From Bacteroidetes bacterium UBA7662 (GTDB lineage Bacteria > Bacteroidota > Bacteroidia > UBA7662), in contig DLHS01000014.1 of NCBI GenBank assembly GCA_002483345.1, positions 72,379 through 136,378 of the forward strand: 64,000 bases of DNA, written 5' to 3'. This document shows, piece by piece, positions 49,559 through 60,900 of this stretch; positions within the stretch are counted from its first letter, which is position 1, and each line of letters begins with the position of its first letter. Under the pieces are notes generated by a model, which saw only the letters and a program-made list of their open reading frames with translations, made no database searches and was not told the origin of the DNA. The position numbers were made by a program, and so were the translations under genes.

Positions 49559-51136
49559 TTATTTAAGGGCGTGTGGGGCGTAGGGGATTTTTTGCGCGTC
49601 GAACTGTTTCGCATGCACCTTCATGCGGCGGATAAAATCAGCGTAATCCTTGTTTTCGGGCTGTGTCCACAATACTTCTGACAAGGCGGGCAAACGGGGC
49701 AGTATCATATAGGTGACATGCTCAAAATCGGGCATGTATTCGGTCCATACATTGCCCTGGGCGCCTAATATATAAGGACGCTCCGTTAAATTCAGGGCAG
49801 CAGGGGTGGGTTCGTAGGCATAAACTGCCTCCACGGCGTTAAAGCCTCCGATGGCGAGGGGTTCGGTGCTCCTGTCTTCGCTCTGGTAATGGTCGAAATA
49901 ACAGGGTTTGCCGGGAGTCATCACGGCATAATGTCCTGCCTGCGCGGCAGCGATGCCTCCCTGGGTGCCTTGCCAGCTCATCACCGCGGCATTGGGGGCG
50001 AGTCCGCCTTCCAGTATTTCATCCCAGCCGATGAGTTTTCTTCCCTGGCTGTTGAGGTGTTTTTCGATGCGGGTGATGAAGTACGACTGCAGCGCGTGTT
50101 CATCCTTCAGTTGATGAGCCTGCATACGCGCCTGGCATTTGGAGCAGTTTTTCCAACGTTCTTTCGGGCATTCATCCCCGCCCACATGGATATAGGTAGA
50201 GGGGAAAATAGCTGTAATTTCATCCAGTACGTTTTGCAGGAAGATGAAAGTGCTGTCGTTACCTGCACAAAAAACATCTTCAAAAACACCCCACCAGCGA
50301 CCGGTTTCGAACGGTCCTCCGGTGCAGGAAAGGGCAGGATAAGCCGAAAGTGCCGCGAGCGCATGCCCGGGCATTTCAATTTCGGGAACGACGGTGATGT
50401 GCCGGGCAGCCGCGTATGCCACCACTTCCCGCATCTCGTCCTGGCTGTAAAAACCGCCATAAGGTTTGCCATCAAACGTCATCTGGCCGGAGGGTCGGCC
50501 GATGAGGGTTTCTTTCCGCCAGCCACCAATGCGCGTGAGCTCGGGATACCGTTTGATTTCCGCGCGCCAGCCCTGGTCGTCGGTGAGATGCCAGTGAAAG
50601 ACGTTCATTTTGTAGTGCGCCAGGTAGTCTATATAACGTTTTACTTCATCTACTGTGAAAAAATGCCGGCTGCAGTCGAGGTGCATACCCCGCCAGGGGT
50701 AGCGGGGCTGATCGCTGACAACCACCGGAGGTAGTTGCAGACTCCCGGCAGAAGCCAGTATCTGCTTCAAAGTAAGCAGGCCGTAGTAGGCACCGGCCGC
50801 ATCACCGGCCATGATTTGTATTTGATTTTCGTCGATTTGCAGCTGATAGCCGCCGGTAGCAAAGCCCTGCTGTTTAAGCAGAAACACATTCTCCCTGCCT
50901 TTTCCAGCCTGAACAGGCGTTTTTTCATCCAGCATTTGCTGAAGCAGCACGGCTTCCTGCGGGAAGTCAGCGGATCGGGCCGGTCTGGCTTTTTTCAGGT
51001 CAAAGCCGGCACCTGTTTTCCAGACCATCGATTGCGGACGGGGTATCACCGCATCCGGCTGGGCATGGGTTATATGCGGGGAAAGAAAAAACAAGACAGC
51101 AGAGACGAAACAACACCGCAGACAATTACCGATCAT
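49559..51136 (-). CDS. Exported beta-N-acetylhexosaminidase (GH20)
   Basis: A 525-residue enzyme from ATG 51136 with a signal peptide ending near ITHAQP. An N-terminal GH20b domain precedes the catalytic TIM barrel (RYPWRGMHLDCSRHF; the Asp-Glu pair in HVGGDECPKERW). It uses substrate-assisted catalysis to remove terminal GlcNAc. It is the first gene of a four-gene operon and has a small palindrome 12 bases upstream. Confidence 0.93.
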   Translation of the reverse strand: MIGNCLRCCFVSAVLFFLSPHITHAQPDAVIPRPQSMVWKTGAGFDLKKARPARSADFPQEAVLLQQMLDEKTPVQAGKGRENVFLLKQQGFATGGYQLQIDENQIQIMAGDAAGAYYGLLTLKQILASAGSLQLPPVVVSDQPRYPWRGMHLDCSRHFFTVDEVKRYIDYLAHYKMNVFHWHLTDDQGWRAEIKRYPELTRIGGWRKETLIGRPSGQMTFDGKPYGGFYSQDEMREVVAYAAARHITVVPEIEMPGHALAALSAYPALSCTGGPFETGRWWGVFEDVFCAGNDSTFIFLQNVLDEITAIFPSTYIHVGGDECPKERWKNCSKCQARMQAHQLKDEHALQSYFITRIEKHLNSQGRKLIGWDEILEGGLAPNAAVMSWQGTQGGIAAAQAGHYAVMTPGKPCYFDHYQSEDRSTEPLAIGGFNAVEAVYAYEPTPAALNLTERPYILGAQGNVWTEYMPDFEHVTYMILPRLPALSEVLWTQPENKDYADFIRRMKVHAKQFDAQKIPYAPHALK

Positions 51137-51147
51137 ACATAAATTCA

Positions 51148-51161
51148 CTTGGTGAACCAAG
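51148..51161 (-). promoter_or_regulatory. Palindrome upstream of the N-glycan operon
   Basis: CTTGGT-GA-ACCAAG, perfect 6-bp arms, overlapping a second repeat TTCAC-TTG-GTGAA (51144-51156). It lies 12-25 bases upstream of the hexosaminidase start and could be an operator. Confidence 0.4.
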
Positions 51162-51244
51162 ATAAGGATAATCTGACCTTAATTTGAAGGTGACGGAGTC
51201 GTTTCAATACAGTAGTTTTACAATAGATATCAAATCATGCTATT

Positions 51245-51790
51245 ATGAACAAATACCTCAAATGGACCCTCCTTGTACTGGCAGTACTCGTGATAGGACT
51301 CTGGCTGGCATTCAGATATATGACCGCCAATACCAAAAAAATGAGCCCTGAGCACCGGGTTGAATACAAGACGAACGACCGTGAAATCAAACTCTTTTTC
51401 AACAGCCCGTCTAAACGGGGCCGTGAAATTTTCGGAGCACTCGTACCCTTCGGCGAAGTATGGCGTACCGGAGCCAACGAGCCCACCACCTTTACCACTG
51501 CAACCGATCTGACCATAGCCGGTAAAGTACTCCCTGCCGGTACCTATTCGATCTGGACCAAACCCGAAGCGGATAAATGGACTGTTTATTTTAACAGCGG
51601 AGAATATCCCTGGGGTGTTAGCTGGGGAGGCAAAGCCAGCCGGGAAGCGGATAAAGACGTGCTTGAAGTAGAAGTTGCCCCCATGACCCTGGAAGAAGTG
51701 CAGGAGTCACTTGTTATCAGCATAGAGGAAAACCCGCTGCGCATGCGTCTCGCCTGGGATCTTACAGCGATTGAGGTAGTCCTCGAATAA
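51245..51790 (+). CDS. DUF2911 protein
   Basis: A 181-residue protein with one N-terminal membrane helix (about 7-25) and a DUF2911 domain: VEYKTNDREIKLFFNSPSKRGR, FGALVPFGEVWRTGANEPTTF and LPAGTYSIWTKP. The family is widespread in Bacteroidota and has no known activity. It is divergent from the glycan operon and followed closely by the DUF3820 gene. Confidence 0.9.
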   Translation: MNKYLKWTLLVLAVLVIGLWLAFRYMTANTKKMSPEHRVEYKTNDREIKLFFNSPSKRGREIFGALVPFGEVWRTGANEPTTFTTATDLTIAGKVLPAGTYSIWTKPEADKWTVYFNSGEYPWGVSWGGKASREADKDVLEVEVAPMTLEEVQESLVISIEENPLRMRLAWDLTAIEVVLE

Positions 51791-51794
51791 ACCT

Positions 51795-52031
51795 GTGCAG
51801 CCGTTATCCGGACAAGGACCCGATCCAAAGTTGCTGCTTGATCTGGTCAGGACACCTATGCCCTTTGGCAAGTACAAAGCGACCCTGATTTGTGATTTGC
51901 CGGTCTTTTACCTGGAATGGTTTTCGCGAAAGGGATTTCCTCCCGGTAAACTGGGGATTCTGCTCGAAACCATGTTTGTGATCAAATCGAACGGTCTCGA
52001 AGCACTGCTTAAACCGCTCCGGAAAGGATAG
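51795..52031 (+). CDS. DUF3820 family protein
   Basis: A 78-residue protein from GTG 51795, 5 bases after the DUF2911 stop. The core MPFGKYKATLICDLPVFYLEWF and the later GFPPGKLG define DUF3820. The family is small, soluble and of unknown function. A GTG start is accepted because the only ATG (51858) falls inside the conserved core. Confidence 0.85.
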   Translation: MQPLSGQGPDPKLLLDLVRTPMPFGKYKATLICDLPVFYLEWFSRKGFPPGKLGILLETMFVIKSNGLEALLKPLRKG

Positions 52032-52143
52032 AAATGTGATTCTAAAGCGCTGACAGACAAAGTGTTTTTCTTTTTGAGAATTTTTCCCGATTTGAAAGTA
52101 ATTCTCGGATATTAGCGCATCCAGAATGTGTTGAGTGACCAAA

Positions 52144-52983
52144 ATGACCTTTTTTAAATGTATCTCGGGCAGTTGTTTGTTGCTGTTACTGGCATTTTCC
52201 CAGTTGCAGGCGGCAGCGCCCAAAGGCAGTTTGTTTATGATAGGCGGAGGGCTCGACAGTACCCTGACCGCCCGTATGGTGGAGTTGGCGGATGTCCGCT
52301 TCGACAGTTATGTGGTGATCATACCCCTGGCCAGTGAAAATCAGGATTCAGCCGCTTATCTCGCCAGACAAAGGTTTGAGGCAGCAGATGTCCGGGTGAT
52401 TTACAGCATGTTTATCGGTCAGACCGAATCGGCCACGCCCGCCCAGCTTGATAGCCTGCGGGGTGCCCGGCTCATTTATTTCACAGGGGGTGACCAGCAG
52501 ATACTGGTGCTGCTTGCCCGGCAGTTGGGCATTACGCCCGTGCTGCATGAAGCCTATCAGCAAGGGACCATGTTGGCCGGAACCAGTGCCGGTGCGGCGG
52601 TCATGAGCAAACAGATGATTACCGGGAATCAGTTGAAAGCCCCTGCCTATGAAACCACTTTTTCAAGCCTCCGGGCAGGGAACCTCGAACTGGGAGAAGG
52701 TTTCGGTTTTCTGACCCGTACGGTTATTGACCAGCATTTTGTCACGAGAAGCCGTTACAACCGGCTGCTGAACGTGGTGCTGGAGTTTCCAGGCATCACC
52801 GGGGTTGGGATCAACGAGGGTACGGCCATTTATGTACAGGACGGCAGGGCGGAGGTTTTCGGGTCTTCACAGGTGATTGTGATCAGAAACAAAAAATCAA
52901 GGAAACCGAAGGGAGATTTACTTTCGGCCCCCAATATCAGGCTCACCATTTTGTGGGAAGGGGACCGGTTTTTTCTGCGGTAG
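52144..52983 (+). CDS. Exported cyanophycinase-like peptidase (S51)
   Basis: A 279-residue protein from ATG 52144, with signal peptide ending near LQAAAP; a GTG at 52135 is also possible. The catalytic Ser is in LAGTSAGAAVMS, preceded by IYFTGGDQQILV and FMIGGGLD. Cyanophycinases cleave beta-Asp-Arg bonds of the storage polymer cyanophycin. An exported form suggests use of external polymer or another isopeptide. It is followed by a weak terminator. Confidence 0.88.
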   Translation: MTFFKCISGSCLLLLLAFSQLQAAAPKGSLFMIGGGLDSTLTARMVELADVRFDSYVVIIPLASENQDSAAYLARQRFEAADVRVIYSMFIGQTESATPAQLDSLRGARLIYFTGGDQQILVLLARQLGITPVLHEAYQQGTMLAGTSAGAAVMSKQMITGNQLKAPAYETTFSSLRAGNLELGEGFGFLTRTVIDQHFVTRSRYNRLLNVVLEFPGITGVGINEGTAIYVQDGRAEVFGSSQVIVIRNKKSRKPKGDLLSAPNIRLTILWEGDRFFLR

Positions 52984-53042
52984 TCATGTCAGCACCCGCC
53001 TGATTGGTTTTTCAGCAGAGACAGGGTGAGCGACCTGTGGGA

Positions 53043-53065
53043 AGCGGCTTGGCCGCTGTGTCTTT
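53043..53065 (+). terminator. Weak terminator after the cyanophycinase-like gene
   Basis: AGCGGC-TTG-GCCGCT stem, then a short T-run in GTGTCTTTT. It is 60 bases after the stop codon. Confidence 0.5.
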
Positions 53066-53189
53066 TAAAATTTTATCAAAAATTTTTCCTGTAAATTTTA
53101 ATAGAAACGGATGTCCGAATCCGATAATACAACCTACACAAAATAAGCCGATTTTACAAAATGGCATCTGAAAATCAGCTATTTATGTA

Positions 53190-53210
53190 ATATTCCATAA
53201 AATGGAATAT
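53190..53210 (+). promoter_or_regulatory. Palindrome upstream of the T9SS/RHS genes
   Basis: ATATTCCAT-AAA-ATGGAATAT, perfect 9-bp arms with a 3-base centre, about 175 bases upstream of the start codon. It is a good operator candidate for the T9SS protein and the RHS gene. Confidence 0.5.
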
Positions 53211-53385
53211 GTTCCTTTATAGGACAGCGCATTCATAATAAGATAGCTGGTTTTGTTTTGGTACGGTTTCCATTTTTGATAACACAGGAAAGTTTTTTTG
53301 TGTCAGACTGATTTTATAGTTTCCGTTATTGTGTTATGTGTTTTGGCCTTATGGTTCAGCAGATAGCGCGACCAAACCTACTACT

Positions 53386-54918
53386 ATGAAAGGCATAACC
53401 GGCACACTTGTATTACTTGTATGGTCCTGTGGCTCCCTGTGGGGTCAGGGGAACAGCCCTTTACTTTGGCTGAAGCCAGATTCCGTTACATCGGGTCATT
53501 TGATTTTCAAAGATGCCGGCACCCAGGGGCTCGAAGTTCAGCTGACGGGTTCCGGACAGCTTCCGGACTCAGTAGGTTTTAATTATAATCCTGCACTCTA
53601 TTTTAACGGTGCTTCGCGTCTCACGCGGTTAAATCAGGTGCCAGCTCTTCAGAAGCAGCTGACATTTATCGCGGTTTATGAGGCGGATACCTCCGACCAG
53701 GAATTCGGGCTTTACCGGCTTCAGAAAGATACTACGCTGATCATAGGTTTCAGCACACAGTCGATCAGGCAGCTTTCTAAAACGGTACGCTACCTGGATT
53801 CTACCAATACACATGGTTTAATCAACGTACTTAGCCAGCATATCCATAAAATGCCGGGGGGCAGCAATCCTTCCGAACTGATACTCGGCACGGACGGGAA
53901 CTCAACATTCAAGGGTAAAGTCGCGGAGGTTCTGCTGTTCAACTACAAGTTGTCCAGGGTTGTCAGGAACCGGTATGAGTCTTATCTGGCCATCAAATAT
54001 GGCATTACCCTCGATTCTCTGGATTATTTCAACGCCTCGGATTCCTGCATCTGGAAAAGAAAAGATAATGCCGCCTATCATTTCGGAATGGCAGGCATCG
54101 GGAAAGACGGGGTTCTTGGCCTGAACCAGAAGCAATCTTCCGGCCATGCGGGTAACGACATCGTAGGCATTGGCGCCGGCAAGCTAAGTCAAAGCAATGC
54201 AAAAAATGAAACTGTCCTCCCGGAGCAGCAATTTCTGCTGTGGGGACATACCAATCATCCCCAAACGGCGGTCTACAAGGATACCATAGGTACTGATTCG
54301 GTGGTGATTCATCTGAGAAGACAGTACCGCATCAGACCTGCCGGCGATTCTGTTTCAGATTTGCCCACCGAACTCTTTTTTAAAGCCGGGTTATACCCTG
54401 GTTACGAAGGCGTTTTTATGAAGAGGAGGATGGATGATGTCTCTGCCGAAAACATCTTTTTCCCGGACAGCACAGACGCTGAAGGAAATGCCTATTTCAA
54501 ACAAATTTACTGGGATCAGGATGGCTCCGGTTATGATGTGTTCTCTTTCGGGTTTCAGGGAGAAGTATCCCAGATACCGCTGAACAACCAGCTATCGGTC
54601 GTTTCAGCGAACAATGCCGCTAACCAGCAACAGCAGAGCCATACTACCCTGCAGGAATTCGGAAAACTATCGGATTTAAACGCCAAAGTGTACCCGAACC
54701 CCACCACAGGGCCTTTTAAACTTGGTATTCAGACCTCTTCCACGGAAGAAACGGCTATTATCTGTTATGATCTTTCAGGCAGAACGGTTCTGAAACGCAG
54801 TGTTTCAGGTAGCCGCGATTATCTGATTGAAGACATTCAGCTGGCCAGAGGTCATTATCTGCTGGTGGTTCACAATACCGCCGGCAGAAAAGTACTGAAC
54901 CTCTTTGTTTACGAATAG
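53386..54918 (+). CDS. LamG-like exported protein with T9SS sorting domain
   Basis: A 510-residue protein from ATG 53386 with a signal peptide ending near SLWGQG. The N-terminal half resembles a concanavalin-type lectin domain (LLWLKPDSV, LYFNGASRLTRLN, KVAEVLLFNYKLSRVVRNRYESYLAIKYGI). A DSLDYF ... AAYHFGMAGIGKDG region follows, as in many Bacteroidota surface proteins. The tail (LNAKVYPNPTTGPFKLGIQ to the end) is a type A T9SS signal. It ends 38 bases before the RHS gene and may be co-transcribed with it. Confidence 0.85.
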   Translation: MKGITGTLVLLVWSCGSLWGQGNSPLLWLKPDSVTSGHLIFKDAGTQGLEVQLTGSGQLPDSVGFNYNPALYFNGASRLTRLNQVPALQKQLTFIAVYEADTSDQEFGLYRLQKDTTLIIGFSTQSIRQLSKTVRYLDSTNTHGLINVLSQHIHKMPGGSNPSELILGTDGNSTFKGKVAEVLLFNYKLSRVVRNRYESYLAIKYGITLDSLDYFNASDSCIWKRKDNAAYHFGMAGIGKDGVLGLNQKQSSGHAGNDIVGIGAGKLSQSNAKNETVLPEQQFLLWGHTNHPQTAVYKDTIGTDSVVIHLRRQYRIRPAGDSVSDLPTELFFKAGLYPGYEGVFMKRRMDDVSAENIFFPDSTDAEGNAYFKQIYWDQDGSGYDVFSFGFQGEVSQIPLNNQLSVVSANNAANQQQQSHTTLQEFGKLSDLNAKVYPNPTTGPFKLGIQTSSTEETAIICYDLSGRTVLKRSVSGSRDYLIEDIQLARGHYLLVVHNTAGRKVLNLFVYE

Positions 54919-54956
54919 CATCCCACTACCTCCCAACCCTTTCAATTTCCAAGATT

Positions 54957-57900
54957 ATGAAAAAGATGCATTTCTTCATCTTATCTGCCTTCATATTGAT
55001 TTTTGCAGGCTTCCGTCCGTTTTTTGGTCTTTTTAACGACCCGGAGCCGGGTGATGCCGGGGGTGTGGTAACGACCGGATGGGAAACCACCCCGGCCGTT
55101 CTGCCGGCTGAAACAACCGAAGCGGAAGTAGTCGGCACTGCCGCAGCCCGGGTATTTGCTGCGAAGACCGGATCAGGTGAAATCGGTCTGACCGCGGGAA
55201 GAAAAACCGACCATCCGTACGACAATGTTTTCAGCATAGAAGTGCAGGAAGATTTAACCGGAAACTGGGAAGTATGGCTGGAGTATGAACTGTATGGTAT
55301 TCAGCATTTCAGTGGCGTATCCAGGTCGATCAACGATGAGTTGTCAACGGGGGGTGTATTTGTGAAAATCAATGAAGAATGGACGGTTCAAAGGGAGAAA
55401 ATAAGTCAGAAGCAGTTACGGACGGGGACCAATATTGTACGGTTTACGGTGCCTGAAGAGGCCCGGTATGGGTATAAGGTGAAGGATGTCCGGTTCAGGC
55501 TGTTGCCGGCAGCCAAGGCGCCGGATGCAGTTGTGCTGGCTGCCGACCACCAGCTGCCACAGTTTGACGGGGTAGGTTATGTGCGTGGTTATGTGAACGA
55601 CCCGCAGGTAAGGGTGTATGTGGATGGTTTGCCGGTTGAAACCCGCAACGGTGTTTTTGAAGGCGTTACCCGGCAGCATGGCGGCAGAAGCTTCAAAGCG
55701 GCGGTTCAGCTGCAATGGGTGGATAAAAAGGTGGAATACCACCAGCTCAGTTTTGAGGGGGCCGGCCAGGCGGATGTGAAAAACAAATTCGTCCGCTTTG
55801 CAGATCATGCTGCGGTGCATGCCACGGCGCAGGCCGATTGGAAGCTCGAAATGGCAGGCATCGTGGTGAGCGGTCCGGCCGGTCTGTTGCAGGAAGAAAA
55901 GGAGATTACCGTCACCGCACTGCAGGCCGTGGATATGCCGCCTATGGGGCCCGGTATGATCAATGTAACGGCACATGCCAGTGGTTATCGCCTGTTGCCG
56001 CATAATTCAAAGTTTGCCGGTGCCTTATCGCTTAAAATAGCTGTCGACACCACCAAACTGCCGGCTGGGCATTCGATCAAAAATGTGCGCACCTTTTATT
56101 TTGATGAAACCACCAACAAATGGACGATGGTGCCCAAAGACACCCTGCCGGTGACCGGCTTATGGGCCGGTGCCCTGACCGATCACTTCACTGATTTTGT
56201 GAATGCCATCATCAAATCGCCGGAGTTGCCTGCCTCTCAGGCTTACACCCCCACCATGCTGAAGGATTTGAAGGCCGCCAATCCGCTGGAAGGGGTGAAC
56301 ATGATAGCCCCGCCCCAGGCAAATAACAACGGTACAGCCTCCATATCCCTGCCCATCGAAATCCCGGCAGGCAGACAAGGCATGCAGCCGCAATTGGCCC
56401 TCCAGTATTCCAGCGAAGGCGGCAATGGCTGGCTGGGTATAGGATGGAATCTCAATGTGCCTGCCATTAATGTGGACACGCGCTGGGGGGTGCCGCGGTA
56501 TTACAGCGATCTGGAAACAGAAGGATATTTGTTAAACGGAGAAGAATTGAAGTGGATTGATGACAGTGACAGTATTCACCCGCTTGTTCACCGGACCACT
56601 TTTGTCGCGCGCAACAGCACCCCCGGCAGCAGTCGCCGGTACATTCCACGGGTGGAGGGGAGCTTTAACAGGATACTGCGTAAGGATATAGCACCAGGCA
56701 CCTATTGGTGGGAAGTGACAGACAAAAACGGTGTGACCCATTATTATGGAAAATACAGTACAGATGCAGGTGTCAATGACAGCTGTGTGCTGAAAAAAAA
56801 CGGGAAAATTGCCTATTGGGCATTGGCAGAGTCGAGAGACCTGTTTGGCAACTTTGTGAAATACAGCTATCAGGTGGATGTAAACAGTGGCCGGTTCAGC
56901 GATTCCAATCCGGGACTACAGTTGTATCTGACTAAAATTACTTATACCGGTCATGGTACCACGCCTGGCAAGTATACCGTGGAATTTGCTTCCGAAACGA
57001 CTCCCCGGCCGGACACCATCATCAATGCCCGCTACGGTTTCAAGGAGGTGACGGCAAGACGGCTGAGCCAGATAAGAGTCAAGTATGATACCACACTGGT
57101 ACGATCCTATTTTCTGCGTTACAAAGTGAGTCAGTTTAATAAAAGCCTGATCTGTTATGTAATGGAATCTTTCGGCAAGGACAGCATACCACAGAACAAT
57201 GACGATGCCAAAATCTGTGACGTCCAGAACATCGTCACACCTATTGAACTTCCGCCTGGTTACAAGGTCCACCGGTTCGAGTATCACGATACTAATCAGC
57301 TTTTCGGTGATCCGGTAACGGTAACGGGTGTTCCGCTCACGCTGTATATCCCGCCTTCCGATTTCGGGAGTATCAAAACGGAGCTGCAAAACGATGCACT
57401 CATCGATTTTCCAGGTCTGGTTACCGGAGATTACGACTCCACCCTGTTGGGATCCTCCCAGGGAACATCACTCGGCGGTGGGGCAAATTTTTATTTCGGC
57501 ATTGGAAAAAAGACTAACTCCAAAATGAACTCCATTTCGGGGTCGTATAACTATAATTGGGGAAGGTCCAAAACAGCTTCCACTTTCATGGATATCGATG
57601 GAGACGGTTTCCCGGACCGGGTTTTCCTGTACCAGGGGGATGTTTTCTATCAGAAAGTTCATATGTCGGGCGGTGTTCCGGTAGTGGATTACCTTCCGGT
57701 AGCAGTGTCAAGTATCGGTCAGCTGGGAAGACAAACCAGTCATACCCATGGGGGTGGGTTGCAATTAGCCGTGGGACTTTCCGAATCGGTCAGTGCCAAC
57801 GGCTCAGTAGGATATTCCAGAACCAAAACCACCATACCGTTTTATTTTTCAGACGTGGATGCAGACGGACTACCGGATTTCATCAACAACGGAACCGTTT

Positions 57901-60900
57901 ATTTCAACCGGCCTGATGGCAACGGGGAAGTTACTTTTCAGAACTTCACCTCTGATACTGTGCAGATGGGAGGAAGCTGTGAGTACATCCTGCACACCGG
58001 GGAGATCAACGACAGCATCAGCATTACCGTAGAACCGGAGAATCCGGATCCGTTTGACGGGTATATGATGGGTCATCAGTCAGTGCGCATGTGGAAAGCA
58101 CCTTTTTCAGGTATGATAGACTTGTCTGCAGCCATTCAGTTGATTGAAGATACTTCCTATTCCCGCAGCCAGACCACCTCTACAGACGGGGTAAGGTACA
58201 GTATACAGCACAACAATACCGAATTGGTAACGGATAGCCTGCTGGCCGGAGATTACAATGTATCTAACGGAGATCCGCTTCAGGTAGAAGTAAACCGGGG
58301 AGATCACCTTTATTTCAGGCTCATGCCAAGAGAAAGCCGTACCTGGGACGATGTTTCCTGGAATCCGGAGATTCACTATGTCGCCTTTCCTGACGGTGAG
58401 GGTTGGACAGAAATAGATAATGGTATTATAGATTCCGACCGGAAATACATTTACCGCTTCAAAGCCTCCGATGATTTCCTGCTGATGTATCCGCAGGTGC
58501 TTTCTATGCCCTATGATGGCACCATCCGCATCTATGGCAACATCAGTGCTCCTGCCATGAGCGATTCCCTGCGGTTCACTATCAGTAGCGCAACCGGAAG
58601 TGTGCTGTACCAGCGAGCCTATGCGGGAGGTTCCGGGATTAGCTTCAATGTAGATACCACCCTGTCGGTTTCCGAAGACGATACCCTTTATTTTAATGCG
58701 TTGGTGAACAGCCTGGTGCCATACGAGGCACTGGGTCTCCATCTTACGGTAGACTATACCAGCATTATAGATACGTCCGGGACAACCACCATAGATACCG
58801 CTGATGAAGCGGAACGGGTTCGTTTTCATCCGGGAGTGAAGATCAGTCTGGTAGAAAATATTATCCGGTCAACCGGAATCTACAGCCTTCCCGGGGGAAG
58901 TACCTCCGCAACCGCCCGTCTGCAGTTTTCGGGCAAACCGTCGGGAACGCTCGTATTCACGGTCAAAAAAGACCGGCAGCTGGTTGCTAAAAAGACCATT
59001 ACTGTCACGAGCGGTGTCATTACAGGTGATTCCGTTATTAACTTCAGCAACGCTACGGACACCCATTTTTTTGATTTCCATACTACCAGTCCTACCCTTG
59101 CGGCAGCGCTCACCAATGCCTGGGTGAAGATTACGCAGGGAATGACTAATACCGTTACCGCCGCTGGATTTTTTGGCCAATGGCCGGATACGCTGCAGAA
59201 ATTCGGCAACCTCTACCGGGGCTGGGGTCAGTTTGTGTACAATGGAAGCCAGACTTCACCCATCAACCAGAGCCTGCTGGTGGTGAACCGGCATTATTCT
59301 GACAGCAACAACATCAAGGTATTTGATGCCGGCGACATTACAAGCATGGCAGCTTCGATGTCTACAACGAGCCTGAATGATCTCATCAATGGATTCGGAA
59401 ACAATCTGGACGATATGCTGGATCCTCCTTTTCATACCATGATGCCCGATTACGAGGCAGGTGTCTGGAGGGGGCCGGGTAACCTGACCACCGTCGGAAG
59501 TGATTATCAGAGTAACAGCATACCCCTGCTTTACGGGGCCAGTGAGGACTATGACTCACCGGTACCCTTAACTACCAACAGCCGCGATAAAAAGGCGGTA
59601 CGCAAACAGACCCTGCAGAAGGGCTGGTCGTTCGGCGCCTCTATCGGGCCAAGTTCGGTTAATGTTGAGGGAACCCATTCCAGGAGTAAGGACGAAATGC
59701 TGGCTGATTTTATGGATATGAACGGTGACCGGTATCCCGATGCCGTTGGGCAGATGTATGTCCAGTACACCTACCCGCAAGGTGGGTTTTCACCCCATGT
59801 GGTAAAACACGATATCATGTTATCCGGGGTAGAACAAACCATCAGCGGCAATAACTCGATAACAACAGGGGCCAGCATAGGAGGGACACCCATTCATTTC
59901 ACCAAAAATGCCTCCTCCGAAGTAAAAGGTGGTGAGGGAACGGTTAAGTCCAATGCGCCCAAAGGAAACATCAGCGGCAGTACCGCCGCGGGCGATAATT
60001 CAACAGCCTTTACCATGATGGACATTAATGGCGATGGCCTGCCCGATAAGGTGAATGGAAGCGGACAGGTGGCGATTAACCTGGGTTATGGTTTTGAACC
60101 CTTCGTTGATTGGGGCTTTGAAGACATCAGCATAAGCGGAAGTATCAATTATAGTGTTTCACTGGGTGTTAGCATACCTATCAGGGAAAAAGGAGAGAAT
60201 AGCTGGTCGGTCGGCCTGAACGGCGGGTACTCTGACAACAATACTTTCCGGATGCCGCTCGATATAAATGGTGACGGACTGACAGATTTTATCGCGGCTA
60301 CCTCCGGTGCCTATACCATCCACCTCAATACCGGTAACGGCTTTGTGGCAGTTGGCGGACAGTCGATCGACCTCAGGGGATCCAGCATCAATTACAATAT
60401 CACCGGTAACGGCGCCGCTACCTTTGGCGTATTCATTCCCGTACCTTTTGTCAGTATCAAAATTGGCGGCGGCGGGACTTTTGACCTGTCGTTCTCGCGG
60501 GCCTTCGAAAAGACCCAGTTCCTGGATGTGAACAACGACGGATTTGTTGATTTTGTTTACGAAGACGGCAGTACCTCAACCAAAGTCCGTTTTTCACAAC
60601 TTGGTAAGCAGAACCTGCTGACCCGGGTCCAGACATCCGTGGGGAGTTCCTACACCCTGGATTATACACTCAAACCCTCCTCACAGCTTATGCCACAGAG
60701 CAAATGGGTTATGTCATCGCTCAAGGTATTTGATGGTTTTGAGGGTGACGGAAGTGATACAACCTACTACTCCTATGCCTATGACTATCCGGTTTACAGC
60801 CGTTTTGAAAGGGTGTTTTTTGGTTACGACACCGTGGTCACCTCCCAGCACCGCGCCAACGGCAATGTGTACCGGTCGACCCTGCAACGGTACCATACCC

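Larger units (their letters stand above)
52984..53385. other. Intergenic region before the T9SS/RHS gene pair
   Basis: About 400 bases without a gene. It holds a stem-loop (53043-53057) and an AT-rich promoter area with a strong palindrome (53190-53210), both listed separately. An in-frame extension of the next ORF back to 53329 lacks a signal peptide start and is not counted. Confidence 0.5.
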
